Origin: Microbacterium sp. T32
GTDB lineage: Bacteria; Actinomycetota; Actinomycetes; Actinomycetales; Microbacteriaceae
Length of the DNA stretch: 64,000 nt
Direction: 5' to 3'
Assembly: GCF_001619615.1 (NCBI RefSeq)
Contig: NZ_LQQP01000016.1
Coordinates: 1 to 64,000 of the forward strand
Of the stretch, positions 60,837-64,000 are shown in pieces. Position 1 is the stretch's first letter; every line of letters begins with the position of its first letter. The notes under the pieces are model-generated. The model did not search any database. It was not told the origin of the DNA and saw only the letters and a list, made by a program, of their open reading frames with translations. A program made the translations under genes and the position numbers.

Positions 60837-62801
60837 TCAGGACGTCGCGCGCTGACGCTGGCGGTCGCCGCGCGTGGGAAGCTCCACGTATCCGTCGTGC
60901 TTGGGCAGGATGCCGTCGCCGGCGGTGCGGCCGCGCACCCGGCGCCACACCCACGGCAGCGCGTCGCGCATCAGCCAGCCGCCCTGCGGGACGTCGTCGT
61001 CGGCGTGCAGCGCCTCGTCGAGGCCGAGCAGCGCGTCGGCGTCGGGGACGCCCAGAGCCTCGGCCGCACGGTACGCCACGAGCCGGTGCCCGCGCGAACG
61101 GAGGTGCACGAGGTCGTCGGCCCATAGTGGGAGCTCGCCGATCTCCGCCACGGCCTCGAGGTCGAGCAGGATCGCGCCGTGCGCGCGGGCGATGCGCCGC
61201 AGCTCGACGTTGTAGGCCGAGAAGCGGCGAGCGAAGATCCGTGCGGCCGCCCGGCGCGGCAGGAACGTCGTCACGAGCAGCACGTCGGCGCCCGTTCGGC
61301 GAACAGCCCGGACCGCCGACTCGACCTCGGCGACGAGCGCCGGGATCACCGGTGCGGGTCCGACGAGGTCGTTGGCCCCGATGAGGATCGAGACGAGGTC
61401 GGGCCGCATCTCCAACGCCGCGGGAATCTGCTCGTCGATGAGATGCCGCACGCGACGACTGCGGACCGCGAGGTTGGCGTACTGGAACGGTCCCTCGTCG
61501 CTCGTGTGCGCGAGGAGTTCCGCGAGGCGGTCGGCCCAGCCGCGGAACTGCCCCGACGGCATCCGGGACGCGTCGCACAGGCCCTCAGTCAGCGAATCGC
61601 CGAGCGCCACGAACCGTGTCCACCGTCCGCGGGTGCGCGGCGCGGGGACCTTGGGTCGCTCGCCACCCCGGACGAGCATGCCCTCGTCCATCGCGCGCAG
61701 CGCCGCTGCTTCGCGGTAGTACCCGACGAGGTCGCGGGTGAGGGCCTCCCACGTGCGTCCTGCCACCGCCTCCCGCGCCGCTCGCGCGAACGCCTGCCGC
61801 TTGGACTCGTCACCGACGAGGTCGGCGACGCGATCCCGGAGGTCGTCGAGGTCACCCGGCTTGTACAGCCACCCGTCGACGCTCGAGCGGACGAGATCCA
61901 GGGGCCCGCCGACGCCGGTCGCGACGACCGGCACGCCGCTCGCGAGCGCCTCCTGGATCGTCTGGCCGAAGGTCTCGCTCTCGCCAGGGTGCACGAAGAC
62001 GTCGAAGCCCGCCATCGCCCGCGCGAGATCGCCGCCCGACAGATGGCCGGTGAAGACGGCATCCGGGATCGCCTTCTCCAGGGCGGAGCGAGACGGGCCG
62101 TCGCCGACGATCACGAGACGCGTGCCCGGGAGATCGGCGAGCGCGCGCAGGTCGTCGACCTGCTTCTCGGGCGCGAGTCGGCCGACGTACCCGACGATGC
62201 GCTCGCCGTTCGGGGCGACGGCGGCGCGCCACGCCTCGTCGCGGTGTTCGGGCGCGAAGCGGATGGCATCCACTCCCCTGCCCCACCGGCGGATCCGGTC
62301 GACGCCCAGTCCCTCGAGCTGCCGCGACGATGCGGAGGACGGCGCGAGGGTGAGCGTCGCGCGGCGGTGCAGCCGCGTGACGTGTCCGGCGACGAGCGCG
62401 GTGGCCTGCGGCAGACCATACTTCTGCGCGTAGGCGATGACGTCGGTCTGGTACACCGCGACCGACGGGATCTTCAGCGCCTCGGCGGCGGCGAGTCCCT
62501 GCCAGCCGAGCACGAACGGGGATGCCAGATGCACCACGTCGGGGCGGAACTCCCGCAGCAGCGCACCGAGGCGTGCCGCGCGCGCGAACACCACGCGGAC
62601 CTCGGGGTACGACGGCAGCGGCACGGAGCGGAGGAGCTCCGCGCGGGCACCGTGCAGATCGGCGGTGACGTCTCCGGACTTCGGGGCGATCACGAGCGTC
62701 TCGTGACCGGCCTCCGCCAGATGACGGAGGACGTGCAGAACGGAACCGGTGACCCCGTTCATGTGCGGGAGGAAGGATTCGGCCAGCAGCGCGACTCTCA
62801 C
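60837..62801 (-). CDS. Glycosyltransferase (GT4-type)/SGNH hydrolase fusion
   Basis: A single uninterrupted frame of 654 residues. Residues 1-365 are a GT-B glycosyltransferase of the GT4/PimA-like kind (ESFLPHMNGVTGSV, GYVGRLAPEKQV, and the EX7E-type pair E276/E284 in ETFGQTIQEALASGVP). After a basic linker, residues 396-630 form an SGNH/GDSL hydrolase: GDS with S403, GAND (475-478), and D563-x-x-H566. M371 could be an internal start. It suggests building and de- or trans-acylating one glycolipid or glycan. It starts at GTG 62801; cytoplasmic, no signal peptide. Confidence 0.88.
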   Translation of the reverse strand: MRVALLAESFLPHMNGVTGSVLHVLRHLAEAGHETLVIAPKSGDVTADLHGARAELLRSVPLPSYPEVRVVFARAARLGALLREFRPDVVHLASPFVLGWQGLAAAEALKIPSVAVYQTDVIAYAQKYGLPQATALVAGHVTRLHRRATLTLAPSSASSRQLEGLGVDRIRRWGRGVDAIRFAPEHRDEAWRAAVAPNGERIVGYVGRLAPEKQVDDLRALADLPGTRLVIVGDGPSRSALEKAIPDAVFTGHLSGGDLARAMAGFDVFVHPGESETFGQTIQEALASGVPVVATGVGGPLDLVRSSVDGWLYKPGDLDDLRDRVADLVGDESKRQAFARAAREAVAGRTWEALTRDLVGYYREAAALRAMDEGMLVRGGERPKVPAPRTRGRWTRFVALGDSLTEGLCDASRMPSGQFRGWADRLAELLAHTSDEGPFQYANLAVRSRRVRHLIDEQIPAALEMRPDLVSILIGANDLVGPAPVIPALVAEVESAVRAVRRTGADVLLVTTFLPRRAAARIFARRFSAYNVELRRIARAHGAILLDLEAVAEIGELPLWADDLVHLRSRGHRLVAYRAAEALGVPDADALLGLDEALHADDDVPQGGWLMRDALPWVWRRVRGRTAGDGILPKHDGYVELPTRGDRQRQRATS

Positions 62802-62931
62802 GCATCCAGGGTGGGACCCCGCGACACGCCGCGCCGTCGATCACGGCCCGACGTTCGCGATGTTCACCGGATGCTCCGCGCCGGGTCACCGCGCGGTCGG
62901 CATCCCGTCTCGATTCGCGACGGAGAGTGAC

Positions 62932-63552
62932 GTGGTGGACGGGATCGATGCGTGGCTCGGGCTGATCGCGGCGAGCCCGTGGGCGCTGCCGGCCATGGCC
63001 GCGCTCGTGTTCGCGGATGCGTTCCTGGTGGTCATCCCGGGTGAGGCGGCCGTCACGGCCTTCGGCGCGCTGGCCGTAGCGAACGGCACCCCTCCGCTCT
63101 TCGCCGTCATCCTCGTCGCGGGCGCGGCGGCCTTCTGCGGCGACCTGTGCTGCTACCTCGTCGGGCGCGCCGTCGGTGTCGAGCGTTGGCGGTGGATGCG
63201 GGGCCCGCGCGTGCGTGCGGCGCTGGAGTGGGCGCGCGCCCGCCTCGAACGCAACGCCGCGGTCGTGCTCTTCACGGCGCGGTTCGTGCCGTTCGCCCGG
63301 CTCGCGGTGAACCTCGCCGCGGGTGCGGCACGGGTGAATCCCGCCCGGTACCTCGGGGTGGCGGCGATCGCCGCGATGGCGTGGGCCGCGTACCAGGCGG
63401 TCATCGGCGCGATAGTGGCCGCCCTCGTCCCGGGCGGACCGGTGGTCGCGGTCATCGTGTCGATCGTGGTCGCCGTCGGGATCGGCGTCGGCATCGACCT
63501 CCTGCTCGCGCGGCGCGCACGGCGGCGGGCGGCTCCGGGCGTGTCGGCGTAG
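62932..63552 (+). CDS. DedA/SNARE-associated family membrane protein
   Basis: About 206 residues with five or so helices. The conserved IPGEAAVTAFGALA and the C-terminal ARFVPFARLAVNLAAGAARV arginine motif identify DedA-family proteins, involved in lipid-carrier or envelope homeostasis. Start GTG 62932 or 62935 follows GGAGAG; earlier in-frame codons lack a ribosome site. It is divergent from the glycosyltransferase fusion, which hints at a shared envelope role. Confidence 0.87.
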   Translation: MVDGIDAWLGLIAASPWALPAMAALVFADAFLVVIPGEAAVTAFGALAVANGTPPLFAVILVAGAAAFCGDLCCYLVGRAVGVERWRWMRGPRVRAALEWARARLERNAAVVLFTARFVPFARLAVNLAAGAARVNPARYLGVAAIAAMAWAAYQAVIGAIVAALVPGGPVVAVIVSIVVAVGIGVGIDLLLARRARRRAAPGVSA

Positions 63553-63570
63553 GGACGCCGAGTCTCGCCG

Positions 63571-63645
63571 TCGAAGTTCGCAGAATCGCGCGATCTTCGC
63601 AGGATTTCGGCGCGACGCTGCGAAGAACCTCGGATCCTGCGAGCA
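63571..63645. repeat. Dispersed structured repeat, copy 2 (TTCGCAG element)
   Basis: It aligns with the 54828 element box by box: CGAAGTTCGCAGA, then CTTCGCAG or its variant, then GCTGCGA, then CTCGGAT or CGTCGGAT and CTGCGA. By eye roughly three quarters of positions agree. It is again located between convergent genes (DedA and the fructosamine kinase). Confidence 0.75.
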
Positions 63646-63654
63646 GGGGCGGCC

Positions 63655-64000
63655 TCAGCCGAGCGCGAGCGTGTGCTCCGCGGCATCCACGAGTTCGTCG
63701 CCGTACGCCGGGCCGTGTCCCGCCGCGTGCACCGCGAGCGGATGCAGCTGGTGCACGGGCACCCGCTCGCGCCAGCCCGGACGGAGCGGACGCCGCGCGT
63801 CGTACGCCGCGAGGATGCGGTCGAGGAACGGACAGCCGAAGAGCGCGAGCATCGCGAGGTCGGTCTCGCGGTGGCCGCCGTGCGCCGCGGGGTCGATGAG
63901 CACGACGCCCTCGGCCGACCACAGCACGTTTCCCGCCCACAGGTCGCCGTGCAGGCGCGCGGGGGCGTCCGCGTCGTCGAAGGCCCCGGCGGCGATCAGC
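63655..64000 (-). CDS. Fructosamine kinase family protein (5' end missing)
   Basis: The C-terminal 114 residues of a protein whose start is beyond the right edge. RLHGDLWAGNVLW is the phosphotransferase catalytic loop (Asp in HGD), and IDPAAHGGHRETDLAML is the following metal and conserved segment of the fructosamine/ketosamine kinase family. It phosphorylates glycation products or related sugars on amines. No frame disruption is seen in the visible part. Confidence 0.85.
   Translation of the reverse strand, partial: LIAAGAFDDADAPARLHGDLWAGNVLWSAEGVVLIDPAAHGGHRETDLAMLALFGCPFLDRILAAYDARRPLRPGWRERVPVHQLHPLAVHAAGHGPAYGDELVDAAEHTLALG

Noticed and set aside
61689..61691. Separate SGNH hydrolase gene starting at an internal ATG (M371 of the fusion)
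   Set aside because: No ribosome site or -10 box was evident and the frame is continuous; kept as one fused gene, with the alternative mentioned.

Overview
Organism. The window is dense, very GC-rich chromosomal DNA from an actinobacterium, most likely Microbacteriaceae and close to Microbacterium. The reasons are the gene order ftsK-pgsA-cinA-clgR-DUF3046-recA-recX-miaB-miaA-dapF-hflX, lexA divergent from a LysM protein gene, a PriA-type HisA, the actinobacterial rRNA leader motif at the left edge, and many genes with a TANNNT -10 box only 6-8 nt before the start codon (leaderless). No transposase, prophage, CRISPR array or tRNA gene was recognised; this is core chromosome with a few accessory features. 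Layout. 1-456 is the leader and promoter region of an rRNA operon on the minus strand; its 16S gene must lie just off the left edge. 457-5481 holds a DUF4184 membrane gene, tyrS, a SatD-family gene with a membrane partner, and argH. 5522-12078 is the arginine cluster argC-J-B-D-F plus a membrane acyltransferase-like gene, preceded by a short leaderless ORF with an arginine run. 12300-15862 is pheST, 15914-19341 a gluABCD-type amino-acid transporter, 19417-21597 a SpoU methyltransferase and infC-rpmI-rplT, 22583-26517 his genes plus an SseB-domain gene. 26542-29123 is the SOS pair (LysM protein/lexA) and a membrane-anchored zincin. 29207-37299 has an S9 peptidase, hflX, an RsmC-like methyltransferase, dapF, miaA and miaB. 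37596-44310 is recX, recA, DUF3046, clgR, cinA, pgsA, ftsK. 44378-50367 has RNase J, dapA, a Nudix hydrolase, an SDR, folA and thyA. 50524-56640 carries redox proteins, dapB and small enzymes. 56866-64000 has pnp, a secreted lytic-transglycosylase-like protein, a glycosyltransferase/SGNH fusion, a DedA protein and a truncated fructosamine kinase. How it works together. The window encodes the ornithine-arginine and part of the histidine and lysine/DAP pathways, glutamate-type uptake, tRNA charging and modification, the SOS core (LexA, RecA, RecX, division inhibitor) with two recognisable LexA boxes, and RNA turnover (RNase J, PNPase). Many genes overlap by ATGA/GTGA or TGATG, which indicates tight translational coupling. 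Most noteworthy. (1) The arginine-run leaderless ORF upstream of argC, in a cluster that lacks the argR and argG found beside argF in some other actinobacteria, suggests ribosome-mediated attenuation of arginine synthesis. (2) The heptamer GGATGCC/GGCATCC is strikingly frequent, appears to bend codon choice and is paired in several terminator stems, as DNA-uptake-type sequences are elsewhere. (3) A SatD/membrane pair sits behind a palindromic operator candidate. (4) A GT-B/SGNH fusion. (5) Two copies of a structured intergenic repeat, both at convergent gene ends.
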